Shown here one piece after another: positions 7,575-15,609 of a stretch of 41,079 nt of DNA. Below the pieces are notes generated by a model, which searched no databases, was not told the DNA's origin, and worked only from the letters and a program-made list of their open reading frames with translations. Position 1 is the stretch's first letter, and each line of letters opens with the position of its first letter. The position numbers were made by a program, and so were the translations under genes. The DNA comes from Thermomicrobiales bacterium (GTDB taxonomy: Bacteria; Chloroflexota; Chloroflexia; Thermomicrobiales; CFX8). Location of the stretch: NCBI GenBank assembly GCA_023954495.1, contig JAMLIA010000027.1, forward strand, positions 1-41,079, read 5' to 3'.

Positions 7575-8612
7575 ATGACGCGCGCATTGCGCAACCCGCG
7601 ATTCTGGATCGGGATACTCGCCAGCATTGTCGCGCTTATTATCGTCGCACGCGGCGTCAATCGGAATGAGGTCGCGGAGGCGTTTCGTGACGCTCATTAC
7701 TGGATGCTCATTCCAGCTGTTTCGCTGGCTGTTTTCTCACTCGTGACTCGCGGATATCGCTGGCAGGCGCTCTTCCATCCGCTTCGTCCGCCGGTCGGGG
7801 AACTCTTCGGCATCATGATGATCGGCTACACCGTGACGGCGGTGCTGCCGTTGCGGCTGGGCGACTTCGCGCGGATCTACTTGCTCAGTCGACTGAAGGG
7901 TTTCCGAACGCTCCAGGTGGCGGCGACAATCATTGTCGAGCGTTTGCTCGATGTTTCGACCGTGATCGTCATCATGGCTTGCCTGATCCCGTTTGTGCCG
8001 CTGCCGTACGAGGCACGTGTGGGCATGGGTATCGGTCTTGCTGCTGTTGTGCTGATCGGTCTGGCCATCGGCATCAGTTGGGTGCAGCGCGACGCAATCC
8101 AACGTGTGCTCGCACGCCGTAGCAGCGCGACTGGCGGCCGCTTGTGGGCGAAGATCGAAGATTTCTCGGGGGCGGCGATCGACGGCTTCAGCGTGCTTGG
8201 ATCAATTCGCGCGACCGGAGCTGCCGGTTTGCTCTCACTGGTGACCTGGCTAACCGGTGGGCTGACGATGTGGGCCATGTTGCGCGCCTTCGATCTGCCC
8301 AGCTCGCTGTCGGCGGCGCTCTTCATCCTGACCATGTCGGCCCTGTCGATGGTCATCCCATCGTCGCCCGGCTTCGTGGGCGTCTACCACGCTGTCCTCG
8401 TCGAGGCGCTGGTAACCGTCTACGATGCGCCGCGCGGCCCGGCGGTGTCTTTCGCCATCCTGACGCATCTGGTGATGTTCCTGCCGCCGGTAATTCTCGG
8501 CGTGGGGTATCTCATCAAGGAGCATCAGATCTGGGATGCGCTGCTGCGCTGGGGGCAGAACGACCCGGAGTCGACTCCTGATGAAGCGAACTCCGGCCAG
8601 CTAGTCGACTGA
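7575..8612 (+). CDS. UPF0104 / flippase-like LPG-synthase transmembrane domain protein
   Basis: This 345-residue polytopic membrane protein matches the lysylphosphatidylglycerol-synthase TM region family (UPF0104, YbhN/AglD-like). Diagnostic stretches are VLPLRLGDFARIYLLSR (about residues 95-111), VERLLDV (about 121-127) and the late PSSPGFVGVYHA motif (about 259-270). About eight hydrophobic segments are visible. It lacks the C-terminal aminoacyl-transferase domain of MprF, so it is probably a lipid or lipid-linked sugar flippase-like component rather than an LPG synthase. GAGGATA lies upstream of the ATG. The end overlaps the convergent gene at 8601 by 12 bp. Confidence 0.88.
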   Translation: MTRALRNPRFWIGILASIVALIIVARGVNRNEVAEAFRDAHYWMLIPAVSLAVFSLVTRGYRWQALFHPLRPPVGELFGIMMIGYTVTAVLPLRLGDFARIYLLSRLKGFRTLQVAATIIVERLLDVSTVIVIMACLIPFVPLPYEARVGMGIGLAAVVLIGLAIGISWVQRDAIQRVLARRSSATGGRLWAKIEDFSGAAIDGFSVLGSIRATGAAGLLSLVTWLTGGLTMWAMLRAFDLPSSLSAALFILTMSALSMVIPSSPGFVGVYHAVLVEALVTVYDAPRGPAVSFAILTHLVMFLPPVILGVGYLIKEHQIWDALLRWGQNDPESTPDEANSGQLVD

Positions 8613-8957
8613 CGTCTTCCCGGCGGCTGGCGGTCGGCGGGCGCGTAGCGAAGCAGCAAACTCCGCCAGGTGCGTCGAGAGCGATTCTCCGAACCCCGAG
8701 ATGGTCACCATCGTCACTTTGCCCTTGCCGACGTTTGCCTGCACGAGGATCTCGGCGGTGACACGCGGCAACACGCCCTCGCGGCCACCCATGACGAACG
8801 CCTGATTCGGCCTGCCGGTCCGTCCGGAGCGGTAGCCGCGCTCAGTGAAATACGCAACGGCGGCGTCGAGAACTGCGTCCGGCGGTTGCCGCGCCACGAC
8901 CTTGCGCTGGAATTTCGTTCTGGCCATCTCCGCCGAGACAGTCTCCCGGTCGCTCAT
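8601..8957 (-). CDS. Small protein of unknown function
   Basis: This is a 118-residue basic, soluble protein beginning at an ATG with GAAAGGG about eight bases upstream. It has an N-terminal helix (PPDAVLDAAVAYFTERGYRSGRTGR) followed by alternating beta-like stretches (TAEILVQANVGKGKVTMVTISGFG) and a final helix. This alpha/beta pattern resembles small START- or DUF-type domains, but I recognise no family. It follows the UPF0173 hydrolase in the same direction with a 19-bp gap, so the two probably form a transcription unit. Confidence 0.65.
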   Translation of the reverse strand: MSDRETVSAEMARTKFQRKVVARQPPDAVLDAAVAYFTERGYRSGRTGRPNQAFVMGGREGVLPRVTAEILVQANVGKGKVTMVTISGFGESLSTHLAEFAASLRARRPPAAGKTSVD

Positions 8958-8976
8958 CCTCCCAGCCCTTTCGACA

Positions 8977-9705
8977 TTATTCCTGGAGCGTCACCGTCCA
9001 CGACTCGCCCGGTGCCATCACGACGCACTTCGCGCTGGTCTGCTCTTCAACCTTCTTGCGAAACTCTTCAGGATCCTGCTTGATCGGCGGGAAGGTGTTG
9101 TAGTGACACGGAATAACAACCTTGGGCCGCACGAAGCGCGTCGCCTTGACCGCATCGTCGGGACCCATTGTGAAGAAGTCACCGATCGGCAGAATGGCGA
9201 CGTCGATACCCTCATCGCCGATGAGCTGCATGTCGAGGAACAGAGCCGTGTCACCGGCGAAATAGATCGTCTTGCCGGCGAAGCGCACGATCAAGCCACA
9301 TGGCTGGCCAAGCGGACCGCCTTCGGAGTGGTGCGAGGTGTGCCAGGCCGGTGTGAGCTTGACCGTGCCGCCATCGAACGCCGCCGTGCCGCCGTAGTTC
9401 GGTGTGATTGTCTCGCAGCCCTTGCCGGCCAGGTAGCCGCTGAGCTCAACCTGAGCGACGACGGGACAACCGGTCTTGTCGGCCAGCTTGACCGTGTCGC
9501 CGACATGGTCGTCGTGGGCGTGAGTCAGGAGGATGACATCCGGCTGGATATCGTCGGCGGTGATCGTCGCCACCGGATTGCCGGTGATGAACGGATCAAT
9601 GGCAATCACCTTGCCGTCGGATTCCAGCGTGAACGCTGAGTGACCGATGTAGCGCAAGGTTACTTCCGGCGCTTGCTCCTGCTGTTCCTGCTTGTCCGCT
9701 GTCAT
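8977..9705 (-). CDS. UPF0173 metal-dependent hydrolase (metallo-beta-lactamase fold)
   Basis: This 242-residue metallo-beta-lactamase-fold protein has the zinc motif THAHDDH at 61-67, further ligands HTSHHSE (about 131-137) and AGDTA (about 160-164), and the late His in VVIPCHYNTFPP. This arrangement is that of the UPF0173 / UlaG-like group, whose general substrate is unproven. The start at 9705 is preceded by a GAGGAGG-type site (TAACCCGG with AGGAGG just upstream). It lies 33 bp from the stop of the amidohydrolase upstream and is likely co-transcribed with it. Confidence 0.9.
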   Translation of the reverse strand: MTADKQEQQEQAPEVTLRYIGHSAFTLESDGKVIAIDPFITGNPVATITADDIQPDVILLTHAHDDHVGDTVKLADKTGCPVVAQVELSGYLAGKGCETITPNYGGTAAFDGGTVKLTPAWHTSHHSEGGPLGQPCGLIVRFAGKTIYFAGDTALFLDMQLIGDEGIDVAILPIGDFFTMGPDDAVKATRFVRPKVVIPCHYNTFPPIKQDPEEFRKKVEEQTSAKCVVMAPGESWTVTLQE

Positions 9706-9738
9706 CCGGGTTACCTCCTCCTGGCTCGTGGGGTGGGC

Positions 9739-11334
9739 CTAACGCTCGAACACGATATTCCCGCCCGACATCGTCATGTCAACCTGAACTTCGTGGAGCT
9801 GCTCGGGATCAACCGAGAACGGATCGCGATCGAGCACGATGGCGTCCGCCAGCTTTCCGGCGACCAGCGTACCCTTGATCGCTTCCTCGAACGATCCGCG
9901 TGCACCGTTGATCGTATACATCTCCAGCGCCTCGGCGACGGACACGCCCTGCTCCGGCCCCATCTTGTCACCATCGAGCGTTAAGCGCGTTACCGCAGCG
10001 CGGATGCCAACCCACGGCTCTGCCGGAGTGACCGGCGCATCGGACGAGCCGATTGCCAGGATGCCGCGATCCAGCCAGTCACGGGTCGGGTAGGACAGCT
10101 CAAGCGTCTGCCGCGAGAAGTTGCGAATGTACGAGTCGCCGAGATAGTGAATGAACGACGGCTGCGGCACGGCGATGAGCTTCAGCTCGACCATGCGATC
10201 GAGCAGGTCGTCGCGCAGCAGGCCGCAGTGCTCAATCCGCCAGCGCGCATCCTCTTGCGGGTGCGCCTGGAGCGCCTTGTCCATCGCGTCGATGATCATC
10301 TCGATGGCGCGATCGCCGATAGCATGGGCGCAGCACTGGAAACCGGCGGCAGCGGCACGCAGGAAGGCGTCGTCGAGCTCGTCCTGCGTGTAGACCTGAA
10401 TGCCGTAATTGTCCGGTTCATCCGGATACGGGAACGACATCGCGGCGGTGCGGCCGCCACCCGAACCATCCTGGAAGACCTTGGCCGGGCCAATCCGCAG
10501 CCACTCGTCGCCGAAGCCGGTCTTGATGCCGAGCGCTGCAAGTGCGTCGAGCGTGTCGTGGATCAGCATCATCGTGTAGGTGCGCACGGGCAGCTCGCCG
10601 GCCTCGCGCAGCTCCTGATAGGCCATCAGCTCGTCGGAGCGACGGATGCTGGCGTCGGCCCACGAAGTGATGCCCATCGAGAGGTACTTCTTACCGGCGA
10701 CGATGAGGTTGCGCTTGATGTCGTCCTTCGTCGGCGGCGGCACGAGGCTGCGCACCAGTTGCTGCGCCGTCTCGCGCAGAACGCCGGTCGGCTCGCCTTG
10801 CTCGTCGTGGTCGATCTCGCCGCCCTGCGGGTTCGGCGTGTCGCGGGTGATGCCAGCCAGCCTCAGTGCAGCGCTGGAGGCGACACCGATGTGGCCACAG
10901 GTACGGGTCAGGTATGCGGGACGGTCGCCGACAACGGCGTCGAGATCGTAGCGCGTCGGGTGGCGCATTTCGGCGACGCGCGTATCGTCGTAGCCCCAGC
11001 CGTGAATCCAGGCGTCGGGCGCGGCAGCGGCGGCGGCAGCGCCGAAGCGCTCCGCGATCTCGGCGATCGACGAGACCGACTGCGCCGTCGCATCGACGAG
11101 CTGCAGGTTTGCGCCGTACATTGGCGGGTGGCAATGGTTGTCGTTGAGACCGGGCATCAACACGCGACCGCCAAGGTCGATGACCTTCGTCTCCGGCCCC
11201 TTCAGCGCGTCAATCTCATCGGCACTCCCGACGGCCAGAATGCGATCGCGGAAGGTCGCCATCGCTTCGGCGCGCGGGTTTGCGCGATCGATCGTGTAGA
11301 TTGTTCCGTTTGTATAGATAACGTCTGCTGGCAT
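9739..11334 (-). CDS. Amidohydrolase family 3 (YtcJ-like), copy 1
   Basis: This is a 531-residue metal-dependent amidohydrolase of the YtcJ/Amidohydrolase_3 group. It has the metal-binding HxH in NDNHCHPPMYG (about 70-80), CGHIGVASSAALRLAGI (about 140-156), the mid-barrel lysine strand, HAIGDRAIEMI, RIEHCGLL and the C-terminal catalytic-Asp segment GSSDAPV. Family members hydrolyse amide, ester or formyl bonds; the substrate here is unknown. It is clearly paralogous to the gene at 11864-13492. Upstream of its ATG lies an inverted-repeat hairpin of the neighbouring DUF559 cassette. The only Shine-Dalgarno-like sequence (GTGAGGG, nine bases upstream) comes from that repeat. Confidence 0.92.
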   Translation of the reverse strand: MPADVIYTNGTIYTIDRANPRAEAMATFRDRILAVGSADEIDALKGPETKVIDLGGRVLMPGLNDNHCHPPMYGANLQLVDATAQSVSSIAEIAERFGAAAAAAAPDAWIHGWGYDDTRVAEMRHPTRYDLDAVVGDRPAYLTRTCGHIGVASSAALRLAGITRDTPNPQGGEIDHDEQGEPTGVLRETAQQLVRSLVPPPTKDDIKRNLIVAGKKYLSMGITSWADASIRRSDELMAYQELREAGELPVRTYTMMLIHDTLDALAALGIKTGFGDEWLRIGPAKVFQDGSGGGRTAAMSFPYPDEPDNYGIQVYTQDELDDAFLRAAAAGFQCCAHAIGDRAIEMIIDAMDKALQAHPQEDARWRIEHCGLLRDDLLDRMVELKLIAVPQPSFIHYLGDSYIRNFSRQTLELSYPTRDWLDRGILAIGSSDAPVTPAEPWVGIRAAVTRLTLDGDKMGPEQGVSVAEALEMYTINGARGSFEEAIKGTLVAGKLADAIVLDRDPFSVDPEQLHEVQVDMTMSGGNIVFER

Positions 11335-11341
11335 TGTGGTT

Positions 11342-11386
11342 GGCCCTCACCCCCCTGCCCCCTCTCCCAACGGTTGGGAGAGGGGG
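11342..11386. repeat. Left hairpin repeat of the DUF559 cassette
   Basis: The repeat begins GGCCCTCACCCCCC at 11342 and continues into a self-complementary hairpin: CCCCCTCTCCCAA (11358-11370) pairs with 11374-11386. Its first 29 bases match the inverted right copy (11814-11857) at 27 positions. Confidence 0.9.
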
Positions 11387-11402
11387 TGTCATGTAATTCA
11401 GA

Positions 11403-11798
11403 TTATGGCTGCCGTTCGGATGGCGTAGATATCAGGTTCAGGATGGTATCCAGTACCCAGCCGTGGCGATGTAAGACATCATCATTGGTGAAGCGGATGA
11501 CGCGGTAGCCGTAATGCTCAATAGTCTCAGTTCGGCCTGCGTCGTATTCTCTTTGTGTTTCGTGTACCTCCCCGTCAATCTCGATAATCAGACGAATTTC
11601 GGGACAACAGAAGTCAACGATGTATGGGCCGAGCGGATGTTGGCGGCGGAACTTCAGGTTAGCCACTTGTCGCCCACGAAGACTCTGCCACAAGCACTCC
11701 TCGGCCGGTGTCATCCGCTGCCAGAGCACACGCGCCATGCCATCGTTGCTGCGGCGAATCCCCCGAATCCGTCCGCTTGTGGTCTCCCGCCGATCCAT
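11403..11798 (-). CDS. DUF559 endonuclease-like protein
   Basis: This 131-residue protein matches the DUF559 family, which has a restriction-endonuclease/Vsr-like fold. Visible core elements are MTPAEECLWQSLR (29-41), the KFRRQHPLGPYIVDF segment (49-63, with Asp62), and IIEIDGEVHE (71-80, with Glu73 and Asp75), then YGYRVIRFTNDDVL. The Asp...Glu-x-Asp arrangement is compatible with a metal-dependent nuclease site, though activity is not established for the family. GAAGG lies six bases before the ATG. It is oriented like its neighbours and is enclosed by inverted repeats at 11342-11386 and 11814-11857. A role as a mobile selfish gene, or as a repeat-processing nuclease like RAYT with REPs, is inference. 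Confidence 0.88.
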   Translation of the reverse strand: MDRRETTSGRIRGIRRSNDGMARVLWQRMTPAEECLWQSLRGRQVANLKFRRQHPLGPYIVDFCCPEIRLIIEIDGEVHETQREYDAGRTETIEHYGYRVIRFTNDDVLHRHGWVLDTILNLISTPSERQP

Positions 11799-11813
11799 AT
11801 CTATCCTTCGTCT

Positions 11814-11857
11814 CCCCCTCTCCCAGAATTGGGAGAGGGGGTCGGGGGGTGAGGGCC
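11814..11857. repeat. Right hairpin repeat of the DUF559 cassette
   Basis: This is the inverted copy of the left repeat. CCCCCTCTCCCA (11814-11825) pairs with 11830-11841 across a four-base loop, and the repeat ends GGGGGGTGAGGGCC at 11857. It lies just 6 bp beyond the stop codon of the second amidohydrolase and may serve as its transcript end. Confidence 0.9.
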
Positions 11858-11863
11858 GCTTTC

Positions 11864-13492
11864 CTACCGCGAATACACCACCCGCCCATCTGCGACCGTC
11901 ATGTCGACCTTCACCGACCCGACTTCACCCGGTTCGACACTGGAGATGTCGGTCTCGAAGACCACGGCATCACCGAGCTTGCCGGGCGCGAACGAGCCCT
12001 TGATGTCTTCCTCGAACGATGCGTAGGCACCGTTCCAGGTGTAGGCGCGCACGGCTTCGTTGAGCGAGACAGCCTCTTCAGCCCAGATGACATCGCCATC
12101 TTCGGCGCGGCGGGTCATCATCGTCTGCAGGCCGATGACGGCGCTCGTGTCGACGACCGGAGCATCGGTCGAAGCTGCAGCAACGATGCCGTGCTCGTAG
12201 AAGGTATTCATCCCGTAGGCGTAGCGGATGCGGTCGCGTCCGAGGTTTTGCAGGTAGGCGTCCTTGAAGGCGTAGAGGAACGTCGTGCCGGGGATCGGCA
12301 CCGCACCGACGCGCTGGATGCGTTGGACCAGGTCGTAGTCGATAATTGAGCAGTGTTCAATGCGGTGACGATGGTCGGGACGTGGCGTTTCGGCTAGTGC
12401 TTCTTCGTAGGCGTCGAGCAGCAGCGAGATCGCGGCGTCGCCGATCGCGTGCGCGCAGCACTGGAATCCGGCGTTATGAGCTTTGATGAAGCGCGCCTTG
12501 ACGGCGTCGATGTCGTCGTCCATCCAGAGACCGACGTTCGTCTCTTCTCCAAGGTACGGCTGCGACATGCGCGCCGTGCGACCGCCGATCGAGCCATCGA
12601 GGAAGAACTTCGCCGGTCCGATCCGCAGCCACGCATCGCCGAATCCGGTCTTGATGCCGAGCGAGATGAGATTATCGAGCGTCTCGTCAATCATCATCAT
12701 CAGGTAGGTTCGCAGCGGAAGGCGGCCATCGTTACGCAGCTCGATGTAGGCGCGCATGTGCTCTGGCGTGCGGACACCCGCCTCGGCCCAGCTCGTGACA
12801 CCCTTGGACAGGAAATCCTGCCCGGCGAGGAGCAGCAGCTCCTTCATCTGTTCGACGGTCAGCGGCGGAATCTGGGATTGGACCATCTGCAGCGCCGCTT
12901 CGCGCAGAACGCCGGTGGGCTCGCCGTGCTCGTCGCGGTCGATTGTGCCGCCCGGCGGGTCATCGGTCGCGGCGGTAATGCCAGCCAGCGCCAGGGCCCG
13001 CGAATTGGCGACGCCGATATGGCCACAGGCACGAACGACGACAACGGGATTATCCGGCGACACCGGGTCGAGATCATCGCGGGTCGGGTGGCGCTGGTCA
13101 TCGAGCCGCGCCTGATCGTAACCGCGTGCCTGCACCCAGTCGCCCGAGGGTGTCGCGCGCGCGCGCTCGGCGATCTTCGCGACGATGTCAGCGACCGTAC
13201 GGTTCGGCGGTGTGCCGGCGTCGATGTTGTGCATCGCAGCGCCGGTATAGAGCGGGTGGCAGTGGGCATCGTTCATGCCGGGGGCGACGGTGCGACCCGC
13301 CAGATCCACGATCTCAACGCCCGGAGCGCGCCAGGCCAGCACATCCGCATCGGAGCCTACTGCGGCGACCTTGCCGACGCGGATCGCGACGCCGGTCGCG
13401 TTGCTCGACTCCAGCTCGCCGGTCAGCACATGGCCATTCACGAAGATAACATCGCCGACAGACGGCGAGCGATCACGATCCCAAACCAGCAT
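11864..13492 (-). CDS. Amidohydrolase family 3 (YtcJ-like), copy 2
   Basis: This 542-residue paralogue of the gene at 9739-11334 has the same landmarks in order: [11 protein letters not shown] (metal HxH), [38 protein letters not shown] and ASTDAPV with the catalytic Asp. The start at 13492 has a strong GGGAAGGGAA site eight bases upstream. The two copies almost certainly arose by tandem duplication and were later separated by the DUF559 cassette, or the cassette entered the junction. The substrate is unknown; the family includes N-acyl and formamide hydrolases. Confidence 0.92.
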   Translation of the reverse strand: MLVWDRDRSPSVGDVIFVNGHVLTGELESSNATGVAIRVGKVAAVGSDADVLAWRAPGVEIVDLAGRTVAPGMNDAHCHPLYTGAAMHNIDAGTPPNRTVADIVAKIAERARATPSGDWVQARGYDQARLDDQRHPTRDDLDPVSPDNPVVVVRACGHIGVANSRALALAGITAATDDPPGGTIDRDEHGEPTGVLREAALQMVQSQIPPLTVEQMKELLLLAGQDFLSKGVTSWAEAGVRTPEHMRAYIELRNDGRLPLRTYLMMMIDETLDNLISLGIKTGFGDAWLRIGPAKFFLDGSIGGRTARMSQPYLGEETNVGLWMDDDIDAVKARFIKAHNAGFQCCAHAIGDAAISLLLDAYEEALAETPRPDHRHRIEHCSIIDYDLVQRIQRVGAVPIPGTTFLYAFKDAYLQNLGRDRIRYAYGMNTFYEHGIVAAASTDAPVVDTSAVIGLQTMMTRRAEDGDVIWAEEAVSLNEAVRAYTWNGAYASFEEDIKGSFAPGKLGDAVVFETDISSVEPGEVGSVKVDMTVADGRVVYSR

Positions 13493-13539
13493 GGCGATTC
13501 CCTTCCCTCGTCGTCCTCACTCTGTAGCGCATGATACGT

Positions 13540-13557
13540 CAGCCTGCGCGCAGGCTG
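13540..13557. repeat. 18-bp perfect palindrome
   Basis: CAGCCTGCGCGCAGGCTG is a perfect palindrome in the divergent spacer between the amidohydrolase start (13492, minus) and the Yip1-like gene (13662, plus). It could be an operator half or a chance GC-rich stem. Confidence 0.5.
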
Positions 13558-13661
13558 CCTGACAAGCAGGTACTGGACAATACAGTGGAAATCGTGGAAG
13601 ATGTGCTCATCGTGTACGAACACACTGACCAGATACTGGTGTGTATTGAAGGGATGCAGCT

Positions 13662-14210
13662 GTGCAGCCTGCTGTCGGGTCCTCCATTGTCGATCGCATG
13701 ATCGGCGTCATGAAGCTCGATGGACCGACCTATGAGGAGATTGAGCGCGATCGGGATGCGACGACCCAGGCGCTGATTGTCGTTGCGATCGTTGCTGCAG
13801 CCGGCGGCATCGGTGCGATTCGCGATAACGGTGTGAGCGGCCTGATTGGCGGAATCGTCGGCGCGATCATTGGCTGGATCATCTTCTCTTTCGTCGCCTA
13901 TTTCGTCGGCACGAGATTGATTCCGGGCAAATACACTGCGGCGACGCCGGGCGAGTTGCTGCGTGTCATGGGCTTCGCTCAGGCTCCGGGCGTGCTGTCC
14001 GTTTTCGGCCTGATCGCCGTCATTGGCCCGCTGCTCGGGTTCATCGGTGGCATCTGGGGCATCGTCACCGCCATCGTTGGTCTCAAGGCGGCGCTGGAGA
14101 TGTCAACCGGACGCGCGATCGCGACTGGGCTGATCGCCGCGATTCTGTCTGGCATCGTCGTAGCAATAATACTGTTGCCGTTCGGGCTCGCTGCCTGGGC
14201 GCTGGCCTAG
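13662..14210 (+). CDS. Yip1-domain-like membrane protein
   Basis: This 182-residue membrane protein has an N-terminal soluble segment (LDGPTYEEIERDRDATTQA) followed by five hydrophobic helices rich in Gly and Ala. The layout, with GELLRVMGFAQAPGVL between helices 2 and 3, is typical of bacterial Yip1-family proteins, whose function is poorly defined. A GAAGGG site (13648-13653) eight bases before the GTG at 13662 supports that start; an ATG at 13698 is the alternative. A strong terminator follows its stop. Confidence 0.8.
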   Translation: MQPAVGSSIVDRMIGVMKLDGPTYEEIERDRDATTQALIVVAIVAAAGGIGAIRDNGVSGLIGGIVGAIIGWIIFSFVAYFVGTRLIPGKYTAATPGELLRVMGFAQAPGVLSVFGLIAVIGPLLGFIGGIWGIVTAIVGLKAALEMSTGRAIATGLIAAILSGIVVAIILLPFGLAAWALA

Positions 14211-14241
14211 GCTCGACCAAGCTGAACCACAGAGAACTTCA

Positions 14242-14269
14242 GGGGACGCTTCGTGCGTCCCCTTTTCTT
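14242..14269 (+). terminator. Intrinsic terminator after the Yip1-like gene
   Basis: GGGGACGC (14242-14249) pairs with GCGTCCCC (14255-14262) across a TTCGT loop, followed by TTTTCTT. This is a textbook rho-independent terminator for the plus strand, placed between convergent genes. Confidence 0.92.
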
Positions 14270-14288
14270 GCGTCTGAATCGAGATGAA

Positions 14289-14837
14289 TTAGCGGCGAAG
14301 CACGATTGTGGATGCAATCATGTCGTGCAGGGCCTGCTTGCGAGCCGTGAATGCAGCGATGAGATAGCCAATACCGAAGAACATGCCGGAAAGATACTTG
14401 GCGAAAAAACGCCCGGTTGCCCGGCCGAATGTCAGTGGCACCCCGAACTGATCCGCTACGATGATGCCAAGCGCGCGTTTGCCAAGTGTCGCCTGGTACG
14501 AAGAAGATTCCTGGAGGGAGAAGTACAGCCACACTCCAACGAGTCCGAGAAAAAAACCAAGATCATCCAGAGTTCCGACAAGAGCAGCCAGGCCAACCCA
14601 CACGATGATGCCATCGATGACAGCGGCGGCTGCCCGCTGCCAAAACCCCGCGTACGACTTGGATCCCACGTGGCTGGTGCTGTCGACAGTCGGCTGTGGT
14701 CCCGCCTGAGCCAGCGGAACAGCAGACGCAAAGCTGGGTGCTGGCGGCACAGAAGCAGTTGTCGCAACAGCCTGACCGCAGCTTGTACAAAAGCGCGCGC
14801 TCGCATCAAGCGACGCACCACAATTCATGCAGAACAT
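14289..14837 (-). CDS. Zinc-ribbon RDD-family membrane protein, copy 1
   Basis: This 182-residue protein begins with a double-CxxC zinc ribbon (FCMNCGASLDASARFCTSCG, residues 2-21), followed by a Pro/Ala-rich linker and an RDD domain. The RDD domain starts YAGFWQRAAAAVIDGIIVW and continues with LGKRALGIIV and FGRATGRFFAKYLSGMFF. RDD proteins are small integral membrane proteins, some linked to ion or solute movement; no specific role is assigned here. The ATG at 14837 has GGGAG four bases upstream. Codons before it look non-coding, although the frame is open to 14912. It is paralogous to the gene at 14951. Confidence 0.85.
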   Translation of the reverse strand: MFCMNCGASLDASARFCTSCGQAVATTASVPPAPSFASAVPLAQAGPQPTVDSTSHVGSKSYAGFWQRAAAAVIDGIIVWVGLAALVGTLDDLGFFLGLVGVWLYFSLQESSSYQATLGKRALGIIVADQFGVPLTFGRATGRFFAKYLSGMFFGIGYLIAAFTARKQALHDMIASTIVLRR

Positions 14838-14950
14838 TTCGCTCCCAATTATGCTCGGGCCGACATTTGAAGTTACGAATGAATTGTATCGCGAGGATGC
14901 TGTGTCGCACAAGGCATGTGTCTCTTACGACACGTTGCTGCAAGTGCCGG

Positions 14951-15604
14951 TTACTTCCTGAGGACCAGGGTATTGGCGATCAGGTCGTGCAGCGCCTGCT
15001 TGCGTGCTGTTAAGGCGGCAATGATATAGCCGACCGAGAAGAACATGCCGGAGAGCAGGCGGGCGAATGCACGGCCACTGGCTCGACCGAAGGTCAAGCG
15101 CTGTCCCTGCTCTTCGGTGACGATGATCTTCATCGCCCGTTTGCCGAACGTTGCCTGCTTCGCGGAACTCTCCTGCAGGGCAAAATAGATCCAGTGGATG
15201 ACGAACACCGCCGTCACCACCACGAGTCCGGCCAGCGCGTCGGCCATGTCCGAGTTGCCCACGACGACGTATACGAAGACCGCCATGACGAATCCAACGA
15301 CCCAGAACATCAGTGTCAGGATGATCCAGTCAATCATGAGCGCAATAAAGCGCTCACCGAACGAGGCGTATGCCGTTGTGACCGGGATGCTCGTCGGCCA
15401 GGATTGTGGACTCGCCTGCGTCGTCTCAGAGGTCGGTGATTGATAGGCCGGTGGAGTGAACGTCGGCGTCGATGCTTCGGCCCTGCCCGGAGTTGAGGGA
15501 GTTGGCGAAGCGACGACAGCCGCGCCGCAGACGTGGCAAAAGCGCGCGTCCGAACTAAGCGGTGCGCCGCAGTTGCTGCAAAATTTCGCGGACGATTGAT
15601 CCAC
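14951..15604 (-). CDS. Zinc-ribbon RDD-family membrane protein, copy 2
   Basis: The domain order matches the downstream paralogue: zinc ribbon (KFCSNCGAPLSSDARFCHVC), a Ser/Pro/Thr-rich linker of about 60 residues, then an RDD domain with FGERFIALMIDWIIL, FGKRAMKIIVTEEQ and FGRASGRAFARLLSGMFF. I prefer the GTG at 15604, which has AGAGAGGTAGG four bases upstream (217 aa). An ATG at 15631 in the same frame would overlap the deacetylase-like gene by 22 bp. The spacing to that gene's stop is 5 bp, so the two are probably co-transcribed. Confidence 0.85.
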   Translation of the reverse strand: MDQSSAKFCSNCGAPLSSDARFCHVCGAAVVASPTPSTPGRAEASTPTFTPPAYQSPTSETTQASPQSWPTSIPVTTAYASFGERFIALMIDWIILTLMFWVVGFVMAVFVYVVVGNSDMADALAGLVVVTAVFVIHWIYFALQESSAKQATFGKRAMKIIVTEEQGQRLTFGRASGRAFARLLSGMFFSVGYIIAALTARKQALHDLIANTLVLRK

Positions 15605-15609
15605 GCGGC

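Larger units (their letters stand above)
11342..11857. mobile_element. 516-bp cassette: DUF559 gene between inverted hairpin repeats
   Basis: A single small endonuclease-like gene is framed by near-identical inverted termini (GGCCCTCACCCCCC outward on both sides), each carrying its own stem-loop. The cassette separates two paralogous amidohydrolases and fits tightly: 7 bp to the start of one and 6 bp to the stop of the other. No transposase and no clear target-site duplication are seen. A mobile or mobilisable unit is an inference from the boundaries. Confidence 0.6.

Noticed and set aside
10147-11508. A 453-codon open frame on the plus strand, and similar long ones at 257-1147 and 12449-13534
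   Set aside because: They are antisense to genes with complete catalytic motifs (amidohydrolases, ABC1 kinase), are basic and low-complexity, and have no domain signal. High GC keeps antisense frames open.
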